This document shows positions 47,659 through 56,641 of a stretch of DNA of 64,000 nt, one piece after another. The position numbers and the translations under genes were made by a program. The notes beneath the pieces were generated by a model. That model ran no database searches. It worked only from the letters and a program-made list of their open reading frames with translations, and was not told the DNA's origin. How positions within the stretch are numbered: position 1 is the first letter of the stretch; each line of letters begins with the position of its first letter. Source of the DNA: Microvirga pudoricolor (lineage in GTDB: Bacteria > Pseudomonadota > Alphaproteobacteria > Rhizobiales > Beijerinckiaceae); NCBI RefSeq assembly GCF_016892705.1, contig NZ_JAFEMB010000002.1, forward strand, positions 186,001-250,000, given 5' to 3'.

Positions 47659-48258
47659 CTATTGTCCCGCTACCGAACCGGATTGAGCGCCCCAGCCGGC
47701 GATTTCGCGACGGGACGCGTCGAGAATCTCCTCGGACAACGCCGGATCGTCGACGGCCCGCGACAGGACCATGGCTCCGACCAATCCTGCCAGGGCAGCA
47801 AGAGCCCGCTCCCGCCGCGCCCGCTCCGACCGGCCCGGCATCGCCCTCGCCAGCAGGTCCAGCAAAGGGCGCACTCCAGCCGTGAAAGCCTTGCGAACGG
47901 CCGGCCCCTGCCGGGCGACGTCGGATCCGAGCGCCGGCATGGTGCAGCCGCGCCCAGGGTGGTCGCGGTGGGCTGTCGAGAGGTAGGATTCCACGATGGC
48001 CGCGAGAGGGTCGGCCGACTGGGCTTCGAGCAACCCCTTCCACTTGGCCTGCGAGCCCGCGAGGGCTTGTGCACAGGCTTGCGCCACGAGGTCTTCCTTG
48101 GACGCGAAGTGACCGTAGAACCCGCCATGCGTCAGTCCGGCGCTCTTCATGAGGTCCGACACGCCGATGCCGTCGAAGCCCTTCTCCCGAAAGAGCCGGC
48201 TCGCCGCGTCGACGATACGCTGACGGCTCTCGGCCGCCTTCTCCTTGGATACTCTCAC
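47659..48258 (-). CDS. TetR-family transcriptional regulator
   Basis: This 199-residue protein has an N-terminal TetR HTH (about 10-57, IVDAASRLFREKGFDGIGVSDLMKSAGLTHGGFYGHF) and a helical ligand domain with a conserved cysteine in HPGRGCTMPALGSDVA. That pattern belongs to the AcrR/YxaF-like subgroup. Its promoter carries two 14-bp near-palindromes. It is divergent from an MFS transporter, its probable target. Confidence 0.88.
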   Translation of the reverse strand: MRVSKEKAAESRQRIVDAASRLFREKGFDGIGVSDLMKSAGLTHGGFYGHFASKEDLVAQACAQALAGSQAKWKGLLEAQSADPLAAIVESYLSTAHRDHPGRGCTMPALGSDVARQGPAVRKAFTAGVRPLLDLLARAMPGRSERARRERALAALAGLVGAMVLSRAVDDPALSEEILDASRREIAGWGAQSGSVAGQ

Positions 48259-48294
48259 GGCGCCGCTCCATCCGGGATCTCAGGGGATTGACAG

Positions 48295-48339
48295 ATTATA
48301 TGACGACCATCATGAATAAGCAAACATGACGACCGTCAT
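48295..48339. promoter_or_regulatory. TetR promoter with two operators
   Basis: On the minus strand, TTGCTT (48323-48318) and a perfect TATAAT (48300-48295) are 17 bp apart and direct tetR. ATGACGACCATCAT (48300-48313) fills this spacer, and ATGACGACCGTCAT (48326-48339) lies just upstream. The two are 26 bp apart, start to start, and differ by one base. Both are near-palindromes. Confidence 0.6.
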
Positions 48340-48528
48340 CTAATTTGACGTGCCCTCCCTGGCCGACGGCAAAGGTTGATTGCTGATGCATTCCGCTTCG
48401 ATTGAGTCGCAGCCGCATGGGGCCGCACCCGACACCGGCTGCATCAAGTCGCGCGGGAGCAAGGGCGCGGGCCCTCCCCCGTTCGTCCTCCCCGCTGCGC
48501 CCCTTCGTCCGTCTCGCGAGCTCTCGAC

Positions 48529-49842
48529 ATGAAAACCACTGTTCTCTCCCGCGCCCTCGCGCGCCGCCACATCCATTACGGCTGGGCAGTCGCCGGGATG
48601 ACCTTCCTGACCATGCTGGTGACGGCGGGCGCGGTCGGCGCTCCCGGCGTCTTCATCCTGCCGCTGCAGAAGGAATTCGGCTGGAACACCGCCGACATTT
48701 CCGCCGCCCTGGCGGTCCGGCTCGTGCTCTTCGGCCTCATGGGACCGTTCGCGGCGGCCTTCATGAACCGCTTCGGCGTCCGGCGGGTCGCCGTGACGGC
48801 GCTGGGGCTCGTGGCCTGCGGGCTGTTCGGCTCCCTTTGGATGACGACGATCTGGGAGCTCGTGCTCCTCTGGGGCGTGGTCGTGGGCTTCGGCACGGGC
48901 CTCACCGCCCTGGTGCTGGGCGCCACGGTGGCAACGCGCTGGTTCTCGAAGCGCCGCGGCCTCGTCCTGGGCTTCCTGACCGCGAGCACCGCCACGGGAC
49001 AGCTCGTCTTCCTGCCGCTCCTGGCGCAGCTCACGGAGCTCTACGGCTGGCGCACGCCCCTGGCCCTCATGTTGGGGCTGATTGCGCTTGCCATCGTGAT
49101 GGTCCTGGCGCTGATGCAGGACAGGCCCTCCGATCTCGGCCTGCCGCCCTATGGCGACGCGGCGATCATCCCCGCCCCGGCACAGTCCCAGCGCCTGCGG
49201 GATCTGGTCACCTCTCCGCTGATCGCCCTGCGCGACGCGGCCGCGACCCGAACCTTCTGGATTCTGTTCGGAACGTTCTTCGTCTGCGGTGCCAGCACCA
49301 ACGGCCTGATCCAAACCCACTTCGTAGCCCTGTGCGGCGATTTCGGCCTCGCGGCCGTCGGCGCCGCCGGGATCCTCGCGATGATCGGCCTGTTCGACTT
49401 CATCGGCACCATCGCGTCGGGATGGCTCTCCGACCGTTACGACAACCGCTGGCTCCTGTTCTGGTACTACGGCCTTCGCGGCCTGTCCCTGGTCTACCTG
49501 CCGTTCACGGATTTCACCCTCTACGGCCTGTCCCTGTTCGCGGTCTTCTACGGTCTCGACTGGGTCGCGACCGTGCCGCCCACCGTCAAGCTCACGGTGG
49601 AGCGCTTCGGAAGGGAGCGGGCCAACATGGTCTTCGGTTGGGTTTTCGCCGGACACCAGCTTGGCGCAGCAACGGCGGCCTATGGGGCCGGGTTCTCCCG
49701 CACCGAGTTCGCCACCTACCTGCCCGCCTTCTTCATTGCCGGCACCCTATGCTTTCTCGCGGCGCTCGCCGTGCTCACGCTCGGACGGTCCGGAACGGAG
49801 ACGGTTGCGGCCGCACCCGGTCCGGCGCCCGCGCGGGCCTGA
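48529..49842 (+). CDS. MFS transporter (oxalate/formate antiporter-like)
   Basis: This 437-residue inner-membrane protein has twelve membrane helices and the N-terminal IHYGWAVAGMTFLTML of the OFA/monocarboxylate-type MFS group. The motif-A loop is degenerate (FMNRFGVRRVAV), but GWLSDRYDNRWLLFW in the second half is clear. It is divergent from tetR and probably repressed by it. A hotdog thioesterase gene follows 13 bp downstream. The substrate is unknown. Confidence 0.85.
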   Translation: MKTTVLSRALARRHIHYGWAVAGMTFLTMLVTAGAVGAPGVFILPLQKEFGWNTADISAALAVRLVLFGLMGPFAAAFMNRFGVRRVAVTALGLVACGLFGSLWMTTIWELVLLWGVVVGFGTGLTALVLGATVATRWFSKRRGLVLGFLTASTATGQLVFLPLLAQLTELYGWRTPLALMLGLIALAIVMVLALMQDRPSDLGLPPYGDAAIIPAPAQSQRLRDLVTSPLIALRDAAATRTFWILFGTFFVCGASTNGLIQTHFVALCGDFGLAAVGAAGILAMIGLFDFIGTIASGWLSDRYDNRWLLFWYYGLRGLSLVYLPFTDFTLYGLSLFAVFYGLDWVATVPPTVKLTVERFGRERANMVFGWVFAGHQLGAATAAYGAGFSRTEFATYLPAFFIAGTLCFLAALAVLTLGRSGTETVAAAPGPAPARA

Positions 49843-49855
49843 TGGAGCACCGTCC

Positions 49856-50371
49856 ATGCACGACGAACCCTCTCCAACCCGGCAGCGCATCGTGCACTGG
49901 TCGGACCCGAAGGCGGCGGCGCGGGCGGGCCTTGCCCTGGCGGGCATCGACTATCTGAAGGCCCTGGCGCGAGGCGAGCTGCCGCCGCCGCCCGCGATTG
50001 CGCTGCTCGGCATCACCCTCGATCGGGTCGAGCCTGGCTTCGTCGTCATGGGTCTTCCGGTCGGCGAGCATCTCTACAACCCCATCGGCACGGTTCATGG
50101 CGGCATGATCGCGACCCTGCTCGATTCGGTCATGGGATGCGCGGTCCACTCCCAGGCGCCGTTGGGCGGGGCCTATACCACCCTCGAAATCAAGGTGAAC
50201 TTCCTGCGCGCCCTGACGGTCGGGGTCGGAGCCGTCCGCGGAGAGGGACGCGTCGTCCATTTCGGGCGCCGGCAGGCGGTGGCCGAGGGGAAGGTGGTGG
50301 ATGCGGGCGGCCGCCTCTACGCGACGGCAAGCACCACCTGCCTGGTTTTCGAGCAGCCCGGCCGCGCCTGA
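49856..50371 (+). CDS. PaaI-family hotdog thioesterase
   Basis: This 171-residue protein has the hotdog fold. HLYNPIGTVHGGMIATLLDSVMGCAVHS contains the HGG motif and the catalytic-type aspartate of PaaI-like acyl-CoA thioesterases. TTLEIKVNFLRALTVG follows. The start at 49856 (MHDEPSPTRQ) lies 13 bp after the MFS stop, so the two are likely one operon. The acyl substrate is unknown. Confidence 0.87.
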   Translation: MHDEPSPTRQRIVHWSDPKAAARAGLALAGIDYLKALARGELPPPPAIALLGITLDRVEPGFVVMGLPVGEHLYNPIGTVHGGMIATLLDSVMGCAVHSQAPLGGAYTTLEIKVNFLRALTVGVGAVRGEGRVVHFGRRQAVAEGKVVDAGGRLYATASTTCLVFEQPGRA

Positions 50372-50378
50372 GAATCCT

Positions 50379-52187
50379 TCAGCCGCCGAGCTCTTCCCGC
50401 AGCATCTCGACTTCCAGCCACCGGTCCTCTGCGGCGGCGAGGTCCGATTGAAGCTTGGACAGGGCCGCGCCCGCCTTCTGGAATCCGGCCGGGTCGCGGG
50501 TATACAGGGTCGGGTCGGCCATGATCTCCTGCACCTTGGCGATCTTGGCCTCCATCTCGGCCATCCGCTGTGGCAGGGTCTTGAGATCGTGCTGCTCGTT
50601 GAAGTTGAGCTTGCGCTTGGCCTGGGACGCCTCGGACGGAGGCGGAGCCTTCGCGGCCTTCGGCCTCGCGTCCCGCTCGGCCGCCCGGGCCTGAACGCCC
50701 GCCCCGCGCTGGGCGATCATGTCGCTGTAGCCGCCCGCATACTCGACCCATTTTCCCTCCCCCTCGGAGACGAGGACGGATCCGACCGTGCGGTCGAGGA
50801 AGTCGCGGTCGTGGCTCACCAGCAGGACCGTGCCGGAGTAATCGGTGATCATTTCCTGGAGCAGGTCCAGGGTCTCGAGGTCGAGGTCGTTGGTGGGCTC
50901 GTCGAGAACCAGCAGGTTCGAGGGCTGGGCAAGGGCCCGGGCCAGCATGAGGCGGTTTCGCTCGCCGCCCGAGAGCACGCTCACGGGGGTCCGGGCCTGC
51001 TCGGGCGAGAACAGGAAGTCCTTCATGTACCCGACGACGTGCTTGGTCTGCCCCCCGATGGTCACCGTGTCGCCGCGCCCGCCCGTGAGCGTCTCCGCCA
51101 CCGTGGCGTTGGGATCGAGGCTCGCCCGGCGTTGGTCCAGGGTCACCATCTGGAGGTTGGCCCCGAGTTTCACGGTGCCGGAATCCGGCGCGAGGTTGCC
51201 CGTCAGGAGGTTGATGAGCGTCGTCTTGCCGGCCCCGTTCGGACCGACGATGCCCAGCCGGTCGCCGCGCAGGAGGCGTAAGGACAGGTTCGTCACGATG
51301 GGCCGCCCGTCGAAGGCCTTCGAGACACCATCCGCCTCCACCACGAGGGTACCCGATTGCTCGGCCTCCGCGAGGGTCATCGACACGGTCCCGACAGCCC
51401 TTTTGTGATCCTTGTATTGTTGGCGCATGGTGTGCAGGTTGGCCAGCCGCCGCACGTTGCGCTTGCGCCGAGCCGTCACGCCGTAGCGCAGCCAATCGGC
51501 TTCCATGGCGAGCTTCCGATCGAGCTTGTGGTGCTCCAGCTCCTCCTGCTCCAGCACGCCGTCCCGCCAGGACTCGAAGGCTCCGAAGCCCTGGTTGAGC
51601 CGGCGGGTGATGCCGCGGTCGAGCCAGACCGTCGCCTGGGACAGGCTCTCGAGGAACCGCCGATCGTGGCTGATGAGGATGAGGGCGGAGCGTAAGCCCT
51701 TCAGCTCGCTCTCCAGCCACTCGATGGCGGGCAGGTCGAGATGGTTGGTCGGCTCGTCGAGCATCAGGATGTCCGGCTCGGGCGCCAGCACGTGGGCGAG
51801 CGCCGCGCGCCGCCCCTCCCCGCCCGAAAGCCGCCTGGGATCTTCCTCGCCCGTCAGGCCGAGCTGCTCCAGCAGATACCGCGCCCGATAGGGCTCGTCC
51901 CCGGGTCCAAGGCCTGCCTCCACATAGGCGAGCGTGGTCGGGTAGGCGCTCAGATCCGGCTCCTGGGCCAGGTAGCGGATCGTCGCGCCGGGCTGGACGA
52001 AACGGGTGCCCCGATCGGGCTCGATGAATCCGGCGGCGATCTTCAGGAGCGTCGATTTGCCGGAGCCGTTTCGTCCCACGAGGCAGGCGCGCTCGCCGGG
52101 CGCGATGGACAGTTCGGCGTTTTCGATGAGAGGGGTGCCGCCGAACGTGAGGGCGACATCCTGAAGGGTCAGAAGCGGAGGAGCCAT
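50379..52187 (-). CDS. ABC-F family ATPase (Uup-like)
   Basis: This 602-residue soluble protein has two ABC domains. Domain 1 has GRNGSGKSTL and LSGGEGRRAALA; domain 2 has GPNGAGKTTL and LSGGERNRLMLA, each followed by LDEPTN. The C-terminal coiled coil (about 510-600) is the DNA/ribosome-binding tail of Uup. Uup affects transposon excision and ribosome function in E. coli. It is convergent with the thioesterase gene. Confidence 0.92.
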   Translation of the reverse strand: MAPPLLTLQDVALTFGGTPLIENAELSIAPGERACLVGRNGSGKSTLLKIAAGFIEPDRGTRFVQPGATIRYLAQEPDLSAYPTTLAYVEAGLGPGDEPYRARYLLEQLGLTGEEDPRRLSGGEGRRAALAHVLAPEPDILMLDEPTNHLDLPAIEWLESELKGLRSALILISHDRRFLESLSQATVWLDRGITRRLNQGFGAFESWRDGVLEQEELEHHKLDRKLAMEADWLRYGVTARRKRNVRRLANLHTMRQQYKDHKRAVGTVSMTLAEAEQSGTLVVEADGVSKAFDGRPIVTNLSLRLLRGDRLGIVGPNGAGKTTLINLLTGNLAPDSGTVKLGANLQMVTLDQRRASLDPNATVAETLTGGRGDTVTIGGQTKHVVGYMKDFLFSPEQARTPVSVLSGGERNRLMLARALAQPSNLLVLDEPTNDLDLETLDLLQEMITDYSGTVLLVSHDRDFLDRTVGSVLVSEGEGKWVEYAGGYSDMIAQRGAGVQARAAERDARPKAAKAPPPSEASQAKRKLNFNEQHDLKTLPQRMAEMEAKIAKVQEIMADPTLYTRDPAGFQKAGAALSKLQSDLAAAEDRWLEVEMLREELGG

Positions 52188-52335
52188 GACGTGCTCGTGA
52201 CATCTCCACGCCTGGGGCGCAAGCCCGATCCACCTGTGCAGCGGACCCGGATGGGCCTATCTTTTTACCGCCCTAGTATTCAAGCTTGATGCTCCCAAGC
52301 TTCGCCGTTCGAAGCCCATCGACCCTGGTTCTTGA

Positions 52336-54366
52336 ATGAGTCTGACAAGGCGCCTGCTCCTGGTGGCCCTGATCTCGGTCCTGCCGGCGATCGTGATCTG
52401 GACCTACACCGAGGTCTCGCTGCGACGCGCGCGAGAAGCGGAGATCAACGGTCTCGCCCTGCGCCAGGCCCAGCTCGCGGCCTCCGAGATCGAGCGGATC
52501 TTCGAGGGCGTGCGCAGTCTGCTCGTGGCCGTCGAGGAAGTGCCGTCGGTGCGGGATTTCAACGGGCCCGCCTGCACATCCTATCTCGGCAATCTCCGGG
52601 CGAAGGTGCCTTATCTCGACGCCGTGGTCGTGCTCGACCCGAACGGCCTCGCCCGCTGCCAACACGGCTCGGCCACCTACGACGGATTCGCCGACAAGCC
52701 GTACTTTCGCGATGCCCTGAAGACGGGCGACCTCGTAGTGGGCGACTTCACCCGCGTGCGTCTGAACGCGCCGTCCACGCGGCCGATCCTGCCTCTCGCC
52801 CTCGCGTTCCAGGAAGCCGACGGCAGCCTCGGCGGGGTCGTGGTGGCGGCCCTCGACCTGGATTGGCTCGGCCAGCAACTGAGTGCGCGGGCCGTCCCCC
52901 AGGACGGGTCCCTCACCATCGCCGACCGCAACGGCGTCATCATCGCCCGCCAGCCCCTGTCGGAGCGCTTCATCGGGACCCGCATCCCGGACGGCTACAT
53001 GAGCTACGTGTCGGCTCCCGCGTCCGGGGCCTTCGAGGCCCTGAGCCAGGACGGCGTGAAACGGGTGATTGGCTACGTGCCGGCCACCCTGGCGCGGGGC
53101 GTCTACGTCAGCGCCGGGATCTCGTCCAAGGTCGCCTTCGACGGCATCAACCGGGCGGCGAAGCGGGGTTTCCTGCTCATCGCCGCTGCCCTGCTCCTGG
53201 CTCTCTCGCTGTCGGGCCTCATCGGCCGGGCGTTCGTGACGAAACCCTTCGACACCATGCTGAAGGCCGTGCGCGCCTGGCGCCGGGGCAATTACGACGC
53301 CCGCATCGGCATCCGCCCCGCGGCCGGCGAATTCGGCATGCTGGCGAGCGCCTTCAACGATCTCATGAACGACGTATCCGAGCGCCAGAAGGCGCTCCAG
53401 GCCAGCGAGGAGCGCGCCCGCCTCGCCCTCGACGCGGGCCAGATGGGCACCTGGTGGTTCGATCACGACACCAAGACCAGCGGCTGGTCACCGCAACTGG
53501 CCCAGCTCTTCGGCCAGCCTTCCGACAAGGGCTCCGTGACGGTTGCCGAGTGGCAGAGCTATCTGCATCCCGACGAGGCGGACGCGGCGGTCGCCAAGTT
53601 GCGCGCGTCCGTTTCGCGGGACGGCGAGTACGAGGACGAGTACCGGATCCGGCGGCCGGACGGCGAGGTGCGCTGGGTGAGCGCCCGGGGGCGCACCTTC
53701 TTCAACACCTTCAGGCAACCCGTGACGACCATCGGGGTGATCCAGGACGTGACCGCCCGCAAGCTGTCCCAGGACCAGCAGCAGCTCCTGCTCGACGAGC
53801 TGAACCATCGGGTCAAGAACACGCTCGCGACGGTGCAGTCCATCGCCAGCCAAACGCTGCGATCCTCGAAGGATTCGGCAACCTTCAAGAAGGCCTTCGA
53901 GAGCCGCCTCCTGGCGCTGTCGAAAACGCACGACCTTCTGACCCGCAACTCCTGGCGCGACGCAGACTTGCATGCGATCGCCGAGCAGGAACTCGCGCCC
54001 TATCGGCGGGAGAACGGCGGCCGCGTCTTCCTGCGCGGCCCCCGCGTCAACCTGCCGGCCCGCATGGTCATCAGCTTCGGCCTCATCATCCATGAACTCG
54101 TCACGAACGCCGCCAAATACGGCGCCCTTTCGAACGCGTCCGGCCAGATCGAGCTGCGCTGGGTCATCGAATCGGCGGAGAGCGGCCGCCCGCAGCTTCG
54201 CCTCGTATGGACAGAGACGAACGGGCCGCCCGTGACCGAACCGGCCCATCAGGGGTTCGGATCGCGCCTCATCCGGCGCAGCGTCGAAGGCGAGCTGAAC
54301 GGTGGCTTGACCATGGATTACGAGCCGGCGGGGCTTGTCTGCGAGATCGTCGTTCCCCTCGACTGA
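52336..54366 (+). CDS. HWE-type sensor histidine kinase with Cache, HAMP and PAS domains
   Basis: This 676-residue inner-membrane kinase has a first membrane helix (about 6-24), a periplasmic dCache-like domain (about 30-275), a second helix (about 282-302) and HAMP (about 303-360). A PAS domain (about 370-475, with a PAC-like EYEDEYRIRRPDGEVRWVSA) and the HWE kinase core follow. The phosphorylated histidine is in LDELNHRVKNTLATVQS (about 491), the HWE-class N-box is IHELVTNAAKYGA, and the ATP lid is GFGSRLI. No response regulator gene adjoins it. The ligand is unknown. Confidence 0.92.
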   Translation: MSLTRRLLLVALISVLPAIVIWTYTEVSLRRAREAEINGLALRQAQLAASEIERIFEGVRSLLVAVEEVPSVRDFNGPACTSYLGNLRAKVPYLDAVVVLDPNGLARCQHGSATYDGFADKPYFRDALKTGDLVVGDFTRVRLNAPSTRPILPLALAFQEADGSLGGVVVAALDLDWLGQQLSARAVPQDGSLTIADRNGVIIARQPLSERFIGTRIPDGYMSYVSAPASGAFEALSQDGVKRVIGYVPATLARGVYVSAGISSKVAFDGINRAAKRGFLLIAAALLLALSLSGLIGRAFVTKPFDTMLKAVRAWRRGNYDARIGIRPAAGEFGMLASAFNDLMNDVSERQKALQASEERARLALDAGQMGTWWFDHDTKTSGWSPQLAQLFGQPSDKGSVTVAEWQSYLHPDEADAAVAKLRASVSRDGEYEDEYRIRRPDGEVRWVSARGRTFFNTFRQPVTTIGVIQDVTARKLSQDQQQLLLDELNHRVKNTLATVQSIASQTLRSSKDSATFKKAFESRLLALSKTHDLLTRNSWRDADLHAIAEQELAPYRRENGGRVFLRGPRVNLPARMVISFGLIIHELVTNAAKYGALSNASGQIELRWVIESAESGRPQLRLVWTETNGPPVTEPAHQGFGSRLIRRSVEGELNGGLTMDYEPAGLVCEIVVPLD

Positions 54367-54373
54367 TCGGGTC

Positions 54374-55789
54374 CTACCGAAGCACCCATTTGAGCAGCCT
54401 CTCGACGCGCCGCCCATAAGGCGGACGCGTCAGGGCGCTGCCGTTGAACCGGGACTGGTGGAACACCGCCTTGGCATGGCTGAAGGTTCGAAATCCCGCC
54501 TCGCCGTGATACGCGCCCATGCCGCTGTCCCCGACACCCCCGAAGGGCAGCTCCTCCTGCACGCAATGCAGAAGCGTGTCGTTCACCGTGACGCCCCCGG
54601 AGACCGTGCGCTCGAGGGTCTGGGCGACGGTCTGCCGGTCGTCGCTGAAGAGGTAGAGCGCGAGGGGACCCGGCCGCGCATTGATGTAGGCGTAGGCATC
54701 CTCCAGGCTGCGGTAGGGGACGATGGGCAGGATGGGGCCGAAGATCTCGTCCCGCAGGGCAGCCGCCTCGTCCGGCAATCCGGTGAGGATCACCGGCGCG
54801 AGGGTGCGGCCCCCAGGCCCGGTTTCGGCGTCCAGGCTCCTGACGCGGCCGCCGAGCCGCCGCGCATCCTCGACGATGCCCAGCAGGCGCTCCCGGTGCC
54901 GTTCGCTGATGATCGCGCTGTAGTCGGGATTGCCCTCGAAGGTCGGATACAAGCGCAGGGCCGCGGCCGCGAAGGCGTCGGCGAACGCGGCCTCCTGCGA
55001 GGCGTGGACGAGAACGAAGTCCGGCGCGATGCAAGTCTGGCCGGCATTGAACAGCTTGCCGACGGCGATCCGCTCCGCAGCCTTCGCGAGCGGATAATCC
55101 GGCCCCACGATGGCGGGTGTCTTGCCCCCGAGTTCCAGTGTGACGGGCACAAGGCGCTCCGCCGCCGCCTTCATGACCTCGCGCCCGACCGCCGTCGAGC
55201 CGGTGAAGAACAGGTGGTCGAATTTCAGGCGGGAAAATGCCCTGGCGACCTCCGGCCCGCCCTGCACGACGGCGACCTCGTCGGGCCGGAATAGCTCTCC
55301 CAACAGGGATGCCAGCAGAGAGGAGGTCTCCGGCGTCAGCTCCGACGGCTTGATCATCACCCGGTTCCCCGCCGCGATCGCGCCGACGAGCGGCAGCAGG
55401 GTGAGTTGCACCGGGTAATTCCAGGGGCTGATGATCCCGACGAGGCCGAGCGCCTGGTAATGCACGCGACCCCTGCCCGGCCGGAACATCATGCCGATCG
55501 GGCGGCGCTCCGGCCTCATCCAGGCGCGCAGGTGACGCCGGGCGTGACGGGCTGCCGTCACCACGGGAAACAGTTCCGCCAGCCGGGTCTCATCGGCCGA
55601 GCGGTGGCCGAAATCCCGGCTGATCGCCTCAGCCAGGTCCGTGCCGTGCCGGATGACCATGCGGGCGAGGTCTTCGAGGGCCTCAGCCCGGCGCTCCGCC
55701 GGCAACGGCCCATGGGCCGCGAGGGCGCTGCGCAGGGCATCGAAGGCGGTCGTCAGATGCTCGTCCGGTTCGGAAAACAATGCGTTCAT
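54374..55789 (-). CDS. calB: Coniferyl aldehyde dehydrogenase-type aldehyde dehydrogenase
   Basis: This 471-residue NAD(P)-dependent enzyme shows VTLELGGKTPAIVGPD (catalytic Glu region), FNAGQTCIAPDFVLV (catalytic Cys) and GSTAVGREVMKAAA (nucleotide binding). The GQTCIAPDF form and the C-terminal PPYGRRVERLLKWVLR are typical of the calB group. The substrate may be coniferyl or another aldehyde, so the name is tentative. It lies 74 bp after the PEP-mutase gene, in the same direction. Confidence 0.82.
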   Translation of the reverse strand: MNALFSEPDEHLTTAFDALRSALAAHGPLPAERRAEALEDLARMVIRHGTDLAEAISRDFGHRSADETRLAELFPVVTAARHARRHLRAWMRPERRPIGMMFRPGRGRVHYQALGLVGIISPWNYPVQLTLLPLVGAIAAGNRVMIKPSELTPETSSLLASLLGELFRPDEVAVVQGGPEVARAFSRLKFDHLFFTGSTAVGREVMKAAAERLVPVTLELGGKTPAIVGPDYPLAKAAERIAVGKLFNAGQTCIAPDFVLVHASQEAAFADAFAAAALRLYPTFEGNPDYSAIISERHRERLLGIVEDARRLGGRVRSLDAETGPGGRTLAPVILTGLPDEAAALRDEIFGPILPIVPYRSLEDAYAYINARPGPLALYLFSDDRQTVAQTLERTVSGGVTVNDTLLHCVQEELPFGGVGDSGMGAYHGEAGFRTFSHAKAVFHQSRFNGSALTRPPYGRRVERLLKWVLR

Positions 55790-55863
55790 GCGTCAAGCTG
55801 GTTCGAGGCCGCCACGGGCGGATAACTATGGCGCCGAACCGCGAAGGCGAATCCGCGCCGCCA

Positions 55864-56634
55864 TCATGCCTCGTAGACGGCCCTGGCGGCCTTCTCCAGG
55901 GCCTGCATCGCCAGGCGATAGGGACCCGGCCCGTGGCTGATGCGGGCCACGCCCAGTTCGCCGAGCCGCGCGGCGGGCGGCGTCGCCTGCCCGGCCATGA
56001 TGTTCACGGGAAGCCGCGAACCCTCCACGACGCGACCGATCAGCCTTTCGTCGGCGAGCCCTGGGACGAAGAAGCCGTCCCCGCCCGCGTCGGCGTAGGC
56101 CCGGCCGCGCTCCAAGGCCAGGTCGACCAGGCGGTCGTCGTGCTCGTCGGAAGGAGCCTGGAGGAAGACGTCCGTGCGGGCGTTGAGGAAGGCCGGGATG
56201 CGGAGGGCATCGGCCGCCCTCCTGGCCTCCTTGAGCCGCGCCGCCTGGTCGTCCGGCGCGCGCAGGGACCCGTCCTCCGGGAAACTGTCCTCGAGGTTGC
56301 AGCCGATCGCGCCGGCCTGCAAGGCCCGGGAGACGGTTTCGCCCACGGCCCGGGGATCCGCGCCGTAGCCGCTCTCCAGGTCGACGGTGACGGGAAGATC
56401 GGAGGCTTCGACGATGCGCCTCAGGTTCGCGAGACACAGTTCGAAGGGCATCGCTTCGCCATCCGCGAAGCCGTTGGCGACCGCGACGGACCAACTGCCG
56501 GTCGCCAGGGCCTTCGCGCCGCTGGCCGCCACGATCTTGGCGCTGCCGGCATCCCAGGCATTGAACAGAACGACGGGGTGGCCCGGCACATGCAGGGCCC
56601 GAAAGGCTTCGGCGCGCTGGAGTTGGTTCGTCAT
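55864..56634 (-). CDS. Isocitrate lyase/phosphoenolpyruvate mutase family protein
   Basis: This 256-residue TIM-barrel protein belongs to the ICL/PEPM family. VVLFNAWDAGSAKIVAASG is the N-terminal motif, LPVTVDLESGYG the metal-binding strand, and AIGCNLEDSFPEDG the following loop. The catalytic KxCG motif of isocitrate lyase is not seen, so it is more like a phosphonomutase or oxaloacetate/lyase relative. The start at 56634 lies 7 bp after the ada stop, so it is co-transcribed with ada. Confidence 0.82.
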   Translation of the reverse strand: MTNQLQRAEAFRALHVPGHPVVLFNAWDAGSAKIVAASGAKALATGSWSVAVANGFADGEAMPFELCLANLRRIVEASDLPVTVDLESGYGADPRAVGETVSRALQAGAIGCNLEDSFPEDGSLRAPDDQAARLKEARRAADALRIPAFLNARTDVFLQAPSDEHDDRLVDLALERGRAYADAGGDGFFVPGLADERLIGRVVEGSRLPVNIMAGQATPPAARLGELGVARISHGPGPYRLAMQALEKAARAVYEA

Positions 56635-56641
56635 GGGATCC

